From NCBI RefSeq assembly GCF_017357825.1, contig NZ_CP046072.1, positions 496,001 to 560,000 of the forward strand: 64,000 nucleotides of DNA, read 5' to 3'. Below, piece after piece: positions 17,801 to 27,165 of the stretch. A program made the translations under genes and the position numbers. The DNA is from Sulfurimonas aquatica (GTDB lineage: Bacteria > Campylobacterota > Campylobacteria > Campylobacterales > Sulfurimonadaceae). Each line of letters begins with the position of its first letter. Positions within the stretch are counted from its first letter, which is position 1. The notes below the pieces were generated by a model, which was given only the letters and a program-made list of their open reading frames with translations, was not told where the DNA came from and ran no database searches.

Positions 17801-19466
17801 CAAATCCGATAGTAATCTCACACTCACCAAATCCAAGAGCATTTGCACCAGCTTCATCGTATGTGAAATTTACATTATTTCCAGGAATATTTATATTACC
17901 TTCTGCAGCAAATCCTCCATATAAATCAGATTGGCTATTCCAATTTATTAGCAGATTGCCTTCAGTGTATACAAACATGTTTAATAAGCTATTTCCTCCA
18001 CCATTTCCAGTAAAGTCGGTGTCACCTAATACATATATGAAAATTGAGCCAGTTCCATATGAAACGGCACTATTTCCTCCAAATATAAAGTTCTCTTTAA
18101 TATATATACGTACATCCCCATTTACCACAATATTAGCTGTATTTCCAGCCATATTCCAAGAGTTAAAGTAGTAGTCCCCTTCTTCAAAGGTGATAGTTTG
18201 ACCATTTTTTGAATTAGTTATATCTCCTAAAAGCATCACTCTTCTTGTTGAATTATTATATGTTTCTTGAGGTTCAAAATATATTTTTTGATTATTGCCA
18301 TTAAATTCATAGCTTCCATATTCTAAGTCAGTAAATGTTATGTCACTACCTGTTACAGTGACAGGAGTAAGGGGAAAACTTGTTGAAATATGAGTATGGT
18401 CGTAGCTGTTTTCAGGTTCTGGAATAAGTTCACAGCTTCCATTATCGCTACAGTAAGCACCAGTACAGACACATTCAGGAGTATGAATATTTGGTCCTTC
18501 ATAACATGTTAGTGCTGTGTTTCCTGAAGTGGCTTCATTAAAGCTACCAATAGGAGTAGAAACTGTACATTGATTAAATATATCATTTTGTGAGGTCGTT
18601 AAAGATGTATAAGAAGCAAGCACACTTGGAAAAATACCACATACTGATGTGTCAGCAATAGGTTCATCAGGAGCAGGTTGTGTTGTTGACGAGCTACATA
18701 TTGATTCTCCACTTATTGTAGCATCTCCTGTGTTAATAGTTGTAGCAGTTATAGCACCGGAAAAATTTGTAGTGGCATTAAATGTTAAATCACCATCAGA
18801 GTACAATGCTGCCGTAAAGTCATTATCACTATCTGTGGTGAGTTTAGTTTTTGCTAGCATTGCAAATTCATGAGCAGCATGCGATGACGTGGTCTTAAAG
18901 CCAGAGCCAGTTTGAATTACATCTGCATATATTGTAAGTGAAGCCCCCGGATTTATATTTATTTGATTATCAGATCCAAAGAGAACCTTATTTGCATATA
19001 TGACGACATCACCAGTGATATTTATCACATCATCACTACCAAGGAGAAATTCGCTCACAACTTTTATAGTAGTGCTTTCAAATGTTAGAGTTCTATTTCC
19101 TCTTAACTCTAATTTACTGTACTCTTTTGGTGTTGATATAGTTGTAGAATTTAATTTGACCTCTCCATCACTACCGCTACCTGTATCAAGTGTAAAACTA
19201 TAAGGGGATACTTCTGTACCTGTTAGCATACATGGACTTATACCATCACATGTCTCTCCATTGCCGTTATTTATATTAGTACTTATTACTTGACCTATGG
19301 GGGAAGTTCCAGTTACTGTAGCGGCACCAAAGGTTATGCTACCGCCAGGCAGAGAGTTTAAAGGCCCTTCAAATGTATTTGTACACGGATCAAATACGGC
19401 TGCATTAAGCGACAAAGGCAAGAAAAAAATATTAAAAAGTAAAAAAAGTGTGTAAAAAGACTTCAT
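14865..19466 (-). CDS. MshQ-like surface protein with Calx-beta and L-type lectin domains
   Basis: Very large exported protein (1533 aa). Signal peptide at residues 1-22 (FLLFNIFFLPLSLNA). Residues ~30-550 are rich in beta-strand sequence with repeated Gly/Asn/Thr blocks, including two polysaccharide-like modules. Residues ~550-665 form a Calx-beta domain (TYTVSENINLADD, NGTAVADVDYVSATKTVIIP). Residues ~675-930 resemble a legume/L-type lectin (LIILEFDAYAHSGNGADGFT, GGSLGYAQKNA, GWLGLGLDEYGNY). The rest (~930-1500) resembles the C-terminal domain of MSHA biogenesis protein MshQ (DUF6701). Followed by three overlapping pseudopilins, suggesting a pilus-linked adhesin. Substrate unknown. Confidence 0.78.
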   Translation of the reverse strand: MKSFYTLFLLFNIFFLPLSLNAAVFDPCTNTFEGPLNSLPGGSITFGAATVTGTSPIGQVISTNINNGNGETCDGISPCMLTGTEVSPYSFTLDTGSGSDGEVKLNSTTISTPKEYSKLELRGNRTLTFESTTIKVVSEFLLGSDDVINITGDVVIYANKVLFGSDNQININPGASLTIYADVIQTGSGFKTTSSHAAHEFAMLAKTKLTTDSDNDFTAALYSDGDLTFNATTNFSGAITATTINTGDATISGESICSSSTTQPAPDEPIADTSVCGIFPSVLASYTSLTTSQNDIFNQCTVSTPIGSFNEATSGNTALTCYEGPNIHTPECVCTGAYCSDNGSCELIPEPENSYDHTHISTSFPLTPVTVTGSDITFTDLEYGSYEFNGNNQKIYFEPQETYNNSTRRVMLLGDITNSKNGQTITFEEGDYYFNSWNMAGNTANIVVNGDVRIYIKENFIFGGNSAVSYGTGSIFIYVLGDTDFTGNGGGNSLLNMFVYTEGNLLINWNSQSDLYGGFAAEGNINIPGNNVNFTYDEAGANALGFGECEITIGFEQATYTVSENINLADDLLEAMPVNIVLSSPSPTDTSVVYATRNGTAVADVDYVSATKTVIIPAGDTSVTIEIFIRHDVDVELEENFFIDLSNISPNDGSIIFGVNPTEVIINTQTTVQNCYEDEFTGTLDDTWRTLYSNGSFIPTIVNGRLRMTPAQGQIATAVTKDYEFQAAHNLIILEFDAYAHSGNGADGFTVVLYDTNVGDSPNPGAFGGSLGYAQKNAASDAGETPGFEGGWLGLGLDEYGNYSNPSEGRIGGPGFRKHAVSLRGKGSGQSGYEYLAGTNSLNPVLWSSSSNYTSGRFKMTVDSRDPAHLYISLERDAAIDGTYESTIISQFDAISQQGTPPAYVRLAITGSTGGLNAVHEIDNLKLDGVCRVYNANPSILSSLDAWETSISDRNITTKIVNKPFSLTLASLSADSTSLQAVPNMVIEYKLYDNDTSSDVTNYADFNLTSGSVVENFTITSGAYKDVRVRFRYCENQLNDELAQLGLCASGASGYIYKEADSTDNFAIRPEKFDISVPTGQNINLLTSGTNYDFPLVASQYNITTPTFRYNITAAETILDIQKTAMYAPDTVTLDNTLTGIANFGTTFNMLNGNAVNALNMNFSDVGKVTIQLQDINWSSVDSDDTPGDCSLAGRYICGEINATFIPDHFDLNNTVLSNQSAATFTYISSTPNDINMSAHIATIVSAKNSLGATTQNFNSGSWENPVDVILAVTTVNTPTVNINDINQNLNLGFTNGQILITTADTNNSKNIFFNFDRTVNNTLNPFVVNAADVTLNATSIYSDSGTVVPVTSFADPATSNATFIYGRTNAPRHIFEGTTGTTLIYYESFCDGTDANGVVCDKALLPDGVASQSTNDPRWFRNTLHNASTTSGTVGVVSQKGSAANVGVGIINNVTPTEVPLTYTGANLPYKATMEHNSSSWLIYNRYDNTATANEFEVEFVGGTSSWAGQHEESNTKTKNSAASKTNRRSMW

Positions 19467-19628
19467 GGTGGACTCCTATAAAAGAGTAAAAATTACAGCA
19501 CAAAACAACGGGGCTCAGTAGTAATTATTACTTATAATATTACATTATCTTCCCGATTAGCTTTGAAAAAGCTTAAAATAAGCTATTTTATCTATAAAGT
19601 ATCTAATTATAAAAGTAGTATTAAATTA

Positions 19629-20012
19629 TTATTCTTTATTTAAAAAATCAGAAATCTTTTCAGCAACGCCATACTCTTTTGAGTCGGCTAGAATGATTTG
19701 TGCGGCTTTGTTATTATCCGTATTATAAATTACAGGGCCTATGAAATTGACTATAGAATCTTCTATTGGCGTTTGTATAAGTACAATGTTTAAGATAAGA
19801 AGGTTTGATTTTTCTGAGATATCTAGTAGTGTTTTGATATTTTGGGGAACTTCAAAGTCATACTCTCTTAAAACAAAAGGATTTATCATAGTAAAAGATA
19901 TATTTTCATCTTTACAAGATACCATTTTCATAAAGATATCATCAATCTTTTGTAGTTCAACTTCTTTTACATCTTCGAAACCTAAAAGAGGTACTGATAT
20001 ATCAAATTTCAT
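19629..20012 (-). CDS. fliW: Flagellar assembly factor FliW
   Basis: Cytosolic antagonist of CsrA and partner of flagellin, linking flagellin level to translation. The 127-residue protein shows the family pattern: an N-terminal beta strand (FDISVPLLGFEDVKEVEL), FTMINPFVLREYDFEVP in the middle, and NFIGPVIYNTDNNKAAQIIL near the C terminus. Length is typical. It lies divergent to bamD-lon, as in Campylobacter (Cj1075 beside Cj1074c-Cj1073c). Confidence 0.9.
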   Translation of the reverse strand: MKFDISVPLLGFEDVKEVELQKIDDIFMKMVSCKDENISFTMINPFVLREYDFEVPQNIKTLLDISEKSNLLILNIVLIQTPIEDSIVNFIGPVIYNTDNNKAAQIILADSKEYGVAEKISDFLNKE

Positions 20013-20136
20013 TTAAAACCCTTGTGCATAATGTTTGTATTAAACTTAATAAAGCATAATTTGTACCTACTTTAAAGAGATATATAACTCTTTTAGATAA
20101 AATAACAACTTATATAAAATACAGGAATACTTTTTT

Positions 20137-20874
20137 ATGATAATACAAAAAAAATTAATACTTACTTTTTTTACAATACTAATTTTGTTTAGTGGCTGTG
20201 CAAAAGAAGTAGATGAGTATAATAAGCCAGCTCTATTTTGGTATGCAAAGATAATTGAAGCTATATCAGATGGAACTATTGACAAAGCAGATAACTATTA
20301 TTCCTCACTTCAAGGAGAGCATATAGGCTCACCTCTTTTACCAGAGGCAACTATGATACTTGCTATCGCACATATGCAGTATGAAGAGTATCTCTTAAGT
20401 GAGCATTTTTTAAATGAGTATATTAAACGCTATGCAAATCCTAATGAGAAAGAGTTTGCGGAGTTTTTAAAGATAAAAGCAAAATATTTGGCTCTGCCAA
20501 ATCCAAGACGTGATCAAGTTCTGATAAACGATGCAATTCTTGAAGCAAAGCAGTTTAGATATAACTACTCTAACTCTATGTACTTGAGCTCTATCGACAG
20601 CATGATTACGAACCTTTATATGGCTGATGCAGCACTCAATGAGAGTATTGCATCTCTATATGGTAGACTTGATAAACCTAAAAGTGAACAGTACTATCGT
20701 GATATAAAGCCTCAACCATGGATAGAATGGAATAATATTGATAGAGCAGATACACCATGGTATAGAGAGTGGTTTGAAGGTGATGGCACATCTAGTTGGT
20801 ATGAGTATCTAATACCTGAGACACAGAGTGTAGTTTCACGCAACTCTGTAAAAGAAACAAATACAACAAAATAA
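20137..20874 (+). CDS. bamD: Outer-membrane assembly lipoprotein BamD
   Basis: Periplasmic-side lipoprotein of the beta-barrel assembly machine. The signal peptide ends in a lipobox (LILFSGC, Cys about residue 22). The body is alpha-helical, TPR-like (DKADNYYSSLQGEHIGSPL, ATMILAIAHMQYEEYLLSEHFL, EFLKIKAKYLALPNPRRDQ), matching YfiO/ComL. At 245 aa it has normal length. ATG 20137 follows AGGAA about 12 bases upstream. lon starts 18 bases after the stop, giving the bamD-lon pair seen in Campylobacter. Confidence 0.87.
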   Translation: MIIQKKLILTFFTILILFSGCAKEVDEYNKPALFWYAKIIEAISDGTIDKADNYYSSLQGEHIGSPLLPEATMILAIAHMQYEEYLLSEHFLNEYIKRYANPNEKEFAEFLKIKAKYLALPNPRRDQVLINDAILEAKQFRYNYSNSMYLSSIDSMITNLYMADAALNESIASLYGRLDKPKSEQYYRDIKPQPWIEWNNIDRADTPWYREWFEGDGTSSWYEYLIPETQSVVSRNSVKETNTTK

Positions 20875-20891
20875 ATATAAGGTGATAATGT

Positions 20892-23309
20892 ATGCAACTA
20901 AGTAATTATGGAGAGTTTCCAGCAGATATACCAGTAATAGCTGAGGATGAACTTTTTTTATACCCCTTTATGATTTCACCACTTTTCTTAAGTGATGAAG
21001 AGAATATTAGTGCAGCAACTAAGGCTATAGAAGAGAACTCTTTAGTTATAGTTTGTACGACTAAGCCATCGCATTCTGGTAAACGTGACTTTGAGTCTCT
21101 GTATGATGCTGGTGTTATTGGCTCTATAATGAGAAAAGTAGCCCTTCCTGATGGTAGAGTAAAAGTTCTTTTTCAAGGTCTGGCTCGTGCAAAATCTATG
21201 TATGAAGTTTCAGCAAACCCGCTTATAGCTCATGTTTCGGTAATGGAACCAACTGAAGTACATTCACTTAAAGTTGATGCAATTCTTGAAGTACTTAGAG
21301 AAAAGGTGAGAACTCTCTCCGGCGTTAGTAATTACTTCCCACCCGATTTACTTAAAACTATAGAAGAAAATCATGACCATAATCGCATTATAGATTTAAT
21401 ATGCTCAACTGTAAAATTGAAAAAAGAACAAGCATACAACCTTTTTGTAGAACTTGATACTGAAAAAAGATTTTTAGATCTTATAGATTACCTAATAGAT
21501 GAAATAGAAGCAAATAAACTTCAAAAAGAGATACGTTCAAAGGTACATACTCATATAGAAAAAGTGAATAAAGAGTACTTTTTAAAAGAGCAACTAAAAC
21601 AGATTCAAAAAGAGCTTGGAACAGACAACTCTAGAGATGAAGAGATAGAAGAGTATAGAAAAAAACTTGAAGCTAAAAAAGAGAAGATGACTAAAGATGC
21701 TTATAAAGAGATAAATAAGCAACTCGAGCGTTACTCACGAATGCATCCAGATTCATCAGACTCTTCAATGACTCAGACTTATCTTGAGTGGGTTTTAGAT
21801 ATCCCTTTTGGTGAGATTTCTAAAAAATCACTCCATATAGATAATGTAGAAGCTCAACTTGATAAAGATCACTTTTCACTTGAAAAACCTAAAAAACGTA
21901 TAGTTGAGTATTTTGCGGTTAAAGAGTTACTTGAACTTCGTGGGATCAATAATAAAAAGAGTGCAGGGGCTATCCTCTGTTTTTCAGGACCTCCAGGTGT
22001 AGGTAAAACTTCACTTGCTAACTCTATAGCTACTGCGTTAAAGCGCCCACTTATTCGTATAGCTCTTGGTGGACTTGAAGATGTAAATGAGCTTCGTGGA
22101 CATCGTCGTACTTATGTTGGAGCAATGCCTGGACGCATAACGCAAGGTTTAATAGACGCTAAGAAAATGAATCCGGTTATCGTTCTTGATGAGATAGATA
22201 AGGTTTCTCGTTCACAACGTGGTGATCCAACTGCGGCACTTTTAGAGATTTTAGACCCAGAACAAAACAATGAATTTCGAGATTATTATTTAAATTTTGA
22301 TTTGGACTTAAGCAACGTAATATTTATAGCTACGGCAAACGATGTTGGCCGTATACCAGCTCCACTTCGTGATAGAATGGAGTTTATATCTGTAAGCTCA
22401 TATACTCCTCAGGAGAAGTTTGAAATAGCTTCGCGTTATCTACTTCCTCAAGAGATAAAAAAACATGGTCTTAAAAAGTCAGAGCTTAATATTTCAAAAC
22501 CAGCTTTAAAAGAGTTGATACATAGCTACACGAGAGAAGCGGGCGTTCGTAACCTTCGTCGCCGTTTAGCCGACTTAAGTAGAAAAGTTGCAAAAGAGAT
22601 ACTGCAACATAGCGATGTTAAAAAAGTTTCGGTGACACTAAAGAATTTAAAAGAGTTCTTTGATAAAAGTGTTTTTGAAATTGAAAAAACTGACAAAGTT
22701 GCAGTTGTTGGTGTTGTTAATGGTCTTGCATGGACTGCAGTTGGTGGAGATGTCTTAAAAATTGAAAGCATACGTATCAAAGGCAAAGGTGGCATGCAAC
22801 TTACAGGTAGTCTTGGCGAAGTTATGAAAGAGTCAGCTCGTATTGCTATGAGTGTTGTTAAAACATTAATAGACACGAAAAAGCTTAAAATTTCTACTGA
22901 TAATCTACCTATGACATTTAAAGAAAAAGAAGATGGTATTGTTATTGACCCTAGTGAAGTGTATAAACGCTACGATCTTCATATTCATGTTCCAGATGGT
23001 GCAACACCAAAAGATGGTCCAAGTGCAGGTATAGCAATGGTGAGTGTTATATCGTCAATCCTGAGCTCTAAAAAGATACGTTCAGAAGTTGCTATGACTG
23101 GTGAAGTGTCTTTAAGCGGAGATGTACTTCCGATCGGTGGATTAAAAGAGAAGCTTATTGCTGCTCATAAAGCCGGGATGACAAAAGTTTTAATTCCTGC
23201 AAAAAATTATGAGAGAGATCTAGAAGATATTCCTAAAGAAGTTCAAGATAGTATTGAGATTATTGGTGTAACTAGAGTAGAAGAAGTTTTAAAACAAGTC
23301 CTTATATAG
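20892..23309 (+). CDS. lon: ATP-dependent protease Lon
   Basis: Hexameric cytosolic AAA+ protease for damaged and regulatory proteins. Features in order: N-terminal LON substrate domain (LFLYPFMISPLFL), coiled-coil helices (LKEQLKQIQKELG), AAA+ module with Walker A GPPGVGKTS and Walker B VIVLDEIDKV, and a C-terminal serine protease domain with the catalytic Ser711 in KDGPSAGIAM and Lys754 in GLKEKLIAAHKAG, 43 residues apart as in E. coli Lon. Length 805 aa is standard. A terminator overlaps its last codons. Confidence 0.98.
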   Translation: MQLSNYGEFPADIPVIAEDELFLYPFMISPLFLSDEENISAATKAIEENSLVIVCTTKPSHSGKRDFESLYDAGVIGSIMRKVALPDGRVKVLFQGLARAKSMYEVSANPLIAHVSVMEPTEVHSLKVDAILEVLREKVRTLSGVSNYFPPDLLKTIEENHDHNRIIDLICSTVKLKKEQAYNLFVELDTEKRFLDLIDYLIDEIEANKLQKEIRSKVHTHIEKVNKEYFLKEQLKQIQKELGTDNSRDEEIEEYRKKLEAKKEKMTKDAYKEINKQLERYSRMHPDSSDSSMTQTYLEWVLDIPFGEISKKSLHIDNVEAQLDKDHFSLEKPKKRIVEYFAVKELLELRGINNKKSAGAILCFSGPPGVGKTSLANSIATALKRPLIRIALGGLEDVNELRGHRRTYVGAMPGRITQGLIDAKKMNPVIVLDEIDKVSRSQRGDPTAALLEILDPEQNNEFRDYYLNFDLDLSNVIFIATANDVGRIPAPLRDRMEFISVSSYTPQEKFEIASRYLLPQEIKKHGLKKSELNISKPALKELIHSYTREAGVRNLRRRLADLSRKVAKEILQHSDVKKVSVTLKNLKEFFDKSVFEIEKTDKVAVVGVVNGLAWTAVGGDVLKIESIRIKGKGGMQLTGSLGEVMKESARIAMSVVKTLIDTKKLKISTDNLPMTFKEKEDGIVIDPSEVYKRYDLHIHVPDGATPKDGPSAGIAMVSVISSILSSKKIRSEVAMTGEVSLSGDVLPIGGLKEKLIAAHKAGMTKVLIPAKNYERDLEDIPKEVQDSIEIIGVTRVEEVLKQVLI

Positions 23310-23321
23310 GCTTGTTTTAAA
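23288..23321. terminator. Bidirectional terminator overlapping the lon stop codon
   Basis: Arms TTTAAAACAAG (23288-23298) and CTTGTTTTAAA (23311-23321) pair over 11 bp with an additional CC/GG after a bulged T. The 5' arm lies within the last lon codons (KQVLI), so the terminator is part of the coding region. It separates the convergent lon and response-regulator genes. Confidence 0.75.
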
Positions 23322-23329
23322 GATAATAT

Positions 23330-23707
23330 TTAAACGATTACCGTCGATATTTTTTTCAGAAGATCATCATTTCTTATAGGTTTCATTAAAAAGCCATTTG
23401 CTCCACACTCCAAAGCTTCCACTTTTTTTGTCTCATCAGTTGTTAGTACTATGATTGGCAGTTGACGAAGATTATCATCAGCTCGTACTACTTTAAGCAT
23501 ATCTATCCCACCCATTATAGGCATGATGATATCGAGTAAAATAAGGTCAATATCATCACGACTCTTTAGCTGGCCAATAGCATCAGAACCATTCTTTGCC
23601 TCTATTACTTCTTTTACATTTCCACTTTTCATAAGCATTGATTTTAGTAGTTTTAAGTTGATCATATCATCATCAACTGCTAAAACTACCATATTCTCTT
23701 TAATCAT
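23330..23707 (-). CDS. CheY-like single-domain response regulator
   Basis: 125-residue stand-alone receiver. It has the acidic pair in AVDDDMIN, the phospho-acceptor Asp59 in LILLDIIMPIMGG, the Thr switch in VLTTDETKK and the Lys in FLMKPIRNDD. No output domain, so it probably acts by protein contact, for example at the flagellar motor or as a relay shuttle. It is the last gene of a four-gene minus-strand signalling operon (PAS, Hpt, hybrid kinase, regulator); eleven bases separate it from the kinase gene. Confidence 0.92.
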   Translation of the reverse strand: MIKENMVVLAVDDDMINLKLLKSMLMKSGNVKEVIEAKNGSDAIGQLKSRDDIDLILLDIIMPIMGGIDMLKVVRADDNLRQLPIIVLTTDETKKVEALECGANGFLMKPIRNDDLLKKISTVIV

Positions 23708-23718
23708 CTACAGGGTCC

Positions 23719-26700
23719 TTAAATAAATTTTTCTATTAGTAGTCGTAATAAATCTTTGTTAACAACATTTTTTATATTTTCATCTACATAAAGTGCATCA
23801 TCTGGATCTTCAGGCATTGCTGGATCTGTAAGAAGTAAAATATTTGATTTTAACTTTATGAGCTCATTAGAAGCTTTAACAAGCTGTGAAAAGTCTTTGA
23901 GATCTAATCCACTACACTCTTTATCTATCAAAATAAGCTTATAAGCATTTTCTTGAATCATGATATTTAATTCATCAGTTGATTTTGCTATCTCATAGCT
24001 ATAACCTAGTAGATCTAAAATTTTTGTAAATAGTTTTGTTTCGAATGAACTCTTTTTAGAGAGTAAAATATCAGCTTTATACTCTGGGATTGACTCTTCT
24101 ACAATCTCTTCTATCTCTTCAATCTCAACTGGAGCTTCTTTAACAGGAACAGGAATCTCCTCGATAATAACTTCTTGTTCTATATCTTCATTATCAATTA
24201 CAATCTCATCTAAAACTGCTAACTCTTCAATAGCTGGAGGTGTCTCCTTCACTACAACTTCAGGAACCTCTTCTACGATTAGAGGAATCTCTTCTGGAGT
24301 CTTCTCTTGTATAGTTTCAACAACTTCTTCAGGTTCTTTAGCAGCCATTACCTCTTTTTTAACAGGTTCGGCTTTAACTGCTGGTGTAGTCTCTGCAGTA
24401 GGTTTTCTCTGTGGAGGAGTAGAAGTGTCTACAATATAATCAGCTAGAAAGTGATTTAAAAGTGAAACAATCTCTGAACGCACAAGAGGTTTTGTTGTAT
24501 ACTCGTCTAATCCAGCTTCTAAGAATCTCTCTCTATCACCTTTGAGTGCATTAGCTGTTAATGCTAAGATAGGTACGTGAGGCTGATTATAAACCTCTTC
24601 ATACTCTAGTATCTCTTTTGTAGACTCCATTCCATCTAAGAAAGGCATCTGTATATCCATGAAGATAAGATCAAAGTTTCCATCTTTTCTCTTTTGGAAA
24701 GCTTCAAGACCATTAGATGCGATGGTAATTGTAAGACCAATATCCTCTAGGGTTCTTTTAATCAACTTTTGATTAATTATATTATCTTCAGCTACTAAAA
24801 CATTTGCATTAAATTTTGACGTTTCAGCATTAAACTTTGTTCTATTTATCTTCTTTGCTTTTTTAGCATTAAAGTTTTCACTATGGTAATTCTCTAGTGC
24901 TTGCTTTATTTTAGAGTTATTAAGAGGTTCATAAACAGTTTTAAATATCTCTAAATTCATAGTGTCGATTTTCTTCATGAAGTACGATTTAGTAAGTAAA
25001 ATTAACTCTTGAGATACGTCGCTATATGCTTTAAGTGAAGATTCGTCGGCATAATCATAATCTACAAAAAGTAGGTCATAACTTACTTGTCTCTCTAATG
25101 TTTTAAGCTCGTTTAGATCTTTAAACGATGTATAGCTTACTCCGTAAAAGTCAAGATATTCACGAAGGTAAGTCTCTTGGCGTTTAGTTTTATGAGATGA
25201 CTCTAGAACTAGTGCATTTATACTTGAGAATGATCCTTTAATACTTTCATTAAGTGTTTCTATCTCTTCAAAATCAATAGTAAAGAAGAATGTAGTTCCC
25301 TCTCCTGGTTCACTGTGAAGATCAAGTTGTCCACCCATAAGCTCAATAAATCTACTAGAAATTGTAAGACCAAGTCCAGTACCACCATATTTACGAGTAA
25401 TTGATGTATCTGCTTGGGAAAATGCATCAAATATTCTTGCTTTTTGCTCACTAGTTACACCGATTCCACTATCTTGTACTTCAAATCTAACTCTTGTTAT
25501 ACCTTCTGTATCGCATGCTACTTTTCTAATGTCAACATTTATAGCACCAGAGCTACTTGTAAACTTAACAGCATTAGATAAAAGATTAATGATAACCTCT
25601 TTAATCTTAGTTGGATCACCTTTAATAGGATGCTCAAGCTGAGGATCAATAAAACAACCGAGGTCAATATGTTTTTCACTTGCTCGAACTGCATAAACAT
25701 CAACAGCACTTTCAAACTCTTCACTCGGGTTAAAGGCGATATCTTCGATTTCAAGCTTATTACTTTCAATTTTTGAAAGGTCAAGAATATTATTGATAAT
25801 CTCAAGAAGATTTTCAGAACTTTTTTCAATGATTTCAACAAACTCAGATTGCTCTTCTTCGAGTCCTGTATCTTTTAGAAGTTCAGTAAAACCAACAATA
25901 CCATTAAGTGGAGTACGAATCTCATGAGACATATTTGCGAGGAACATAGATTTTGCTTCACTTGCTTCTTGAGCAGACTCTTTATCAAGTCTAGTTTGCT
26001 CAATAATTCGCTCGAGGAGCTCATAGGCTTCAAGTGTTCCTTTTGCAGTATGGAGGTTAATATCTACGCTTCCTCCACTTTCATTTGTATCTTTTGCAAC
26101 CCTTTTTAAGACATCTTCAAGGTTTTTAATATTTGTTGCAATCTCATTAGATAGTAAGTAACCAAGTATTGCAAGAAGTGTAGATACAATCCAAACAGTT
26201 AATGTAATTGTAAGGAACTGGAGAGCTTCTTCTTGTACTGTAATAGCTCTATTATCCATTGCTGTTAGAACAATCTCTTCAGCACTAGAGATACTATTCA
26301 TTTTTTCAGATAGCATAGTAAACCAGATACCAGAAGTTGTCTCAAAGTCACCACTAACGGCAGCAGATAAAATAGCCGTTCTTTCAGTGTTGATGTCTTC
26401 AAATAACTCTAAAGTATCTTCATTTTTAAAGATAGCGTTTAGTTGAGTGACAAGCTCTCTATTTTTTAAAGTATCATAGGTAAATGCATCCGCTTTAGCA
26501 ATTAGTGAGATCCAACTGTTTACTTCTCCCTCTTCAAACTCAGAACCACGCGCAATAGCAAATGAGATAAAGTCACGCTCTGCAGAAGTAAACTCAGCAG
26601 CACGTACTAGAGAAATATACTCAGTTGCATACGCATTAATCTCTGAGTCTAGCTGGTTTGATGTAATCTCTTCAAGTCTTGATATAGCCTTATGTTGGGC

Positions 26701-27162
26701 TGCACCATATACAGTTTTGTAAACATCTTCAAAGTTTGTAGCATGTTCATCAACTAGAAGTCGTGTCTCTTTTATCTGGCTGAGAGACTCACTAAGTGCT
26801 TCTATACTTTGACAAGTCGAGCAGTTGACCATGCCTTCTGAATGATCATGAAGTGCTTCATTGTTTTTGATATTACTCATATAGAGTGCTTCTTTTTCAT
26901 TAACAACTTTTCTTTGTTTGATAAGTGACTTGAGTGTGTTTTTAGATGAATTACCTAAATACATAACGGTCATACCACGTTCTCTTGAAATGTTATTTAC
27001 TAAAATATTAAGTTCTCTATTCTCAGAAAGTTTATCCTGGAGTATTTGTGCAGCTCTATAATTTTCATAAGAGTTATAAACAAAGTAACTTGTGATGACA
27101 AATAAAATAATAATTGGAAGTAAACTTATAAGTCTTAGTCTATTTTTAAGTCCTAATTGCAT
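23719..27162 (-). CDS. Hybrid sensor histidine kinase with NIT-type periplasmic sensor
   Basis: 1147 aa membrane kinase. Residues ~13-32 are the first membrane helix; ~40-300 form a periplasmic helical domain with SRERGMTVMYLGNSS, the signature of the nitrate/nitrite-sensing NIT domain, plus a CXXC pair (NCSTCQS, ~115). A second membrane helix lies at ~318-340. HisKA carries His413 (MSHEIRTPLNG), followed by HATPase (GTGLGLTISSRF). Then come a degenerate receiver (~655-770), a complete receiver with Asp836 (LIFMDIQMPFLDG), a Pro/Glu/Val-rich linker (~930-1025) and a degenerate C-terminal receiver-like domain. The ligand is inferred only. Confidence 0.88.
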   Translation of the reverse strand: MQLGLKNRLRLISLLPIIILFVITSYFVYNSYENYRAAQILQDKLSENRELNILVNNISRERGMTVMYLGNSSKNTLKSLIKQRKVVNEKEALYMSNIKNNEALHDHSEGMVNCSTCQSIEALSESLSQIKETRLLVDEHATNFEDVYKTVYGAAQHKAISRLEEITSNQLDSEINAYATEYISLVRAAEFTSAERDFISFAIARGSEFEEGEVNSWISLIAKADAFTYDTLKNRELVTQLNAIFKNEDTLELFEDINTERTAILSAAVSGDFETTSGIWFTMLSEKMNSISSAEEIVLTAMDNRAITVQEEALQFLTITLTVWIVSTLLAILGYLLSNEIATNIKNLEDVLKRVAKDTNESGGSVDINLHTAKGTLEAYELLERIIEQTRLDKESAQEASEAKSMFLANMSHEIRTPLNGIVGFTELLKDTGLEEEQSEFVEIIEKSSENLLEIINNILDLSKIESNKLEIEDIAFNPSEEFESAVDVYAVRASEKHIDLGCFIDPQLEHPIKGDPTKIKEVIINLLSNAVKFTSSSGAINVDIRKVACDTEGITRVRFEVQDSGIGVTSEQKARIFDAFSQADTSITRKYGGTGLGLTISSRFIELMGGQLDLHSEPGEGTTFFFTIDFEEIETLNESIKGSFSSINALVLESSHKTKRQETYLREYLDFYGVSYTSFKDLNELKTLERQVSYDLLFVDYDYADESSLKAYSDVSQELILLTKSYFMKKIDTMNLEIFKTVYEPLNNSKIKQALENYHSENFNAKKAKKINRTKFNAETSKFNANVLVAEDNIINQKLIKRTLEDIGLTITIASNGLEAFQKRKDGNFDLIFMDIQMPFLDGMESTKEILEYEEVYNQPHVPILALTANALKGDRERFLEAGLDEYTTKPLVRSEIVSLLNHFLADYIVDTSTPPQRKPTAETTPAVKAEPVKKEVMAAKEPEEVVETIQEKTPEEIPLIVEEVPEVVVKETPPAIEELAVLDEIVIDNEDIEQEVIIEEIPVPVKEAPVEIEEIEEIVEESIPEYKADILLSKKSSFETKLFTKILDLLGYSYEIAKSTDELNIMIQENAYKLILIDKECSGLDLKDFSQLVKASNELIKLKSNILLLTDPAMPEDPDDALYVDENIKNVVNKDLLRLLIEKFI

Positions 27163-27165
27163 CCT

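Noticed and set aside
19563-19590. Possible fliW terminator (AGCTT/AAGCT)
   Set aside because: Only five pairs, so not reported as a feature although T-rich sequence follows on the minus strand.
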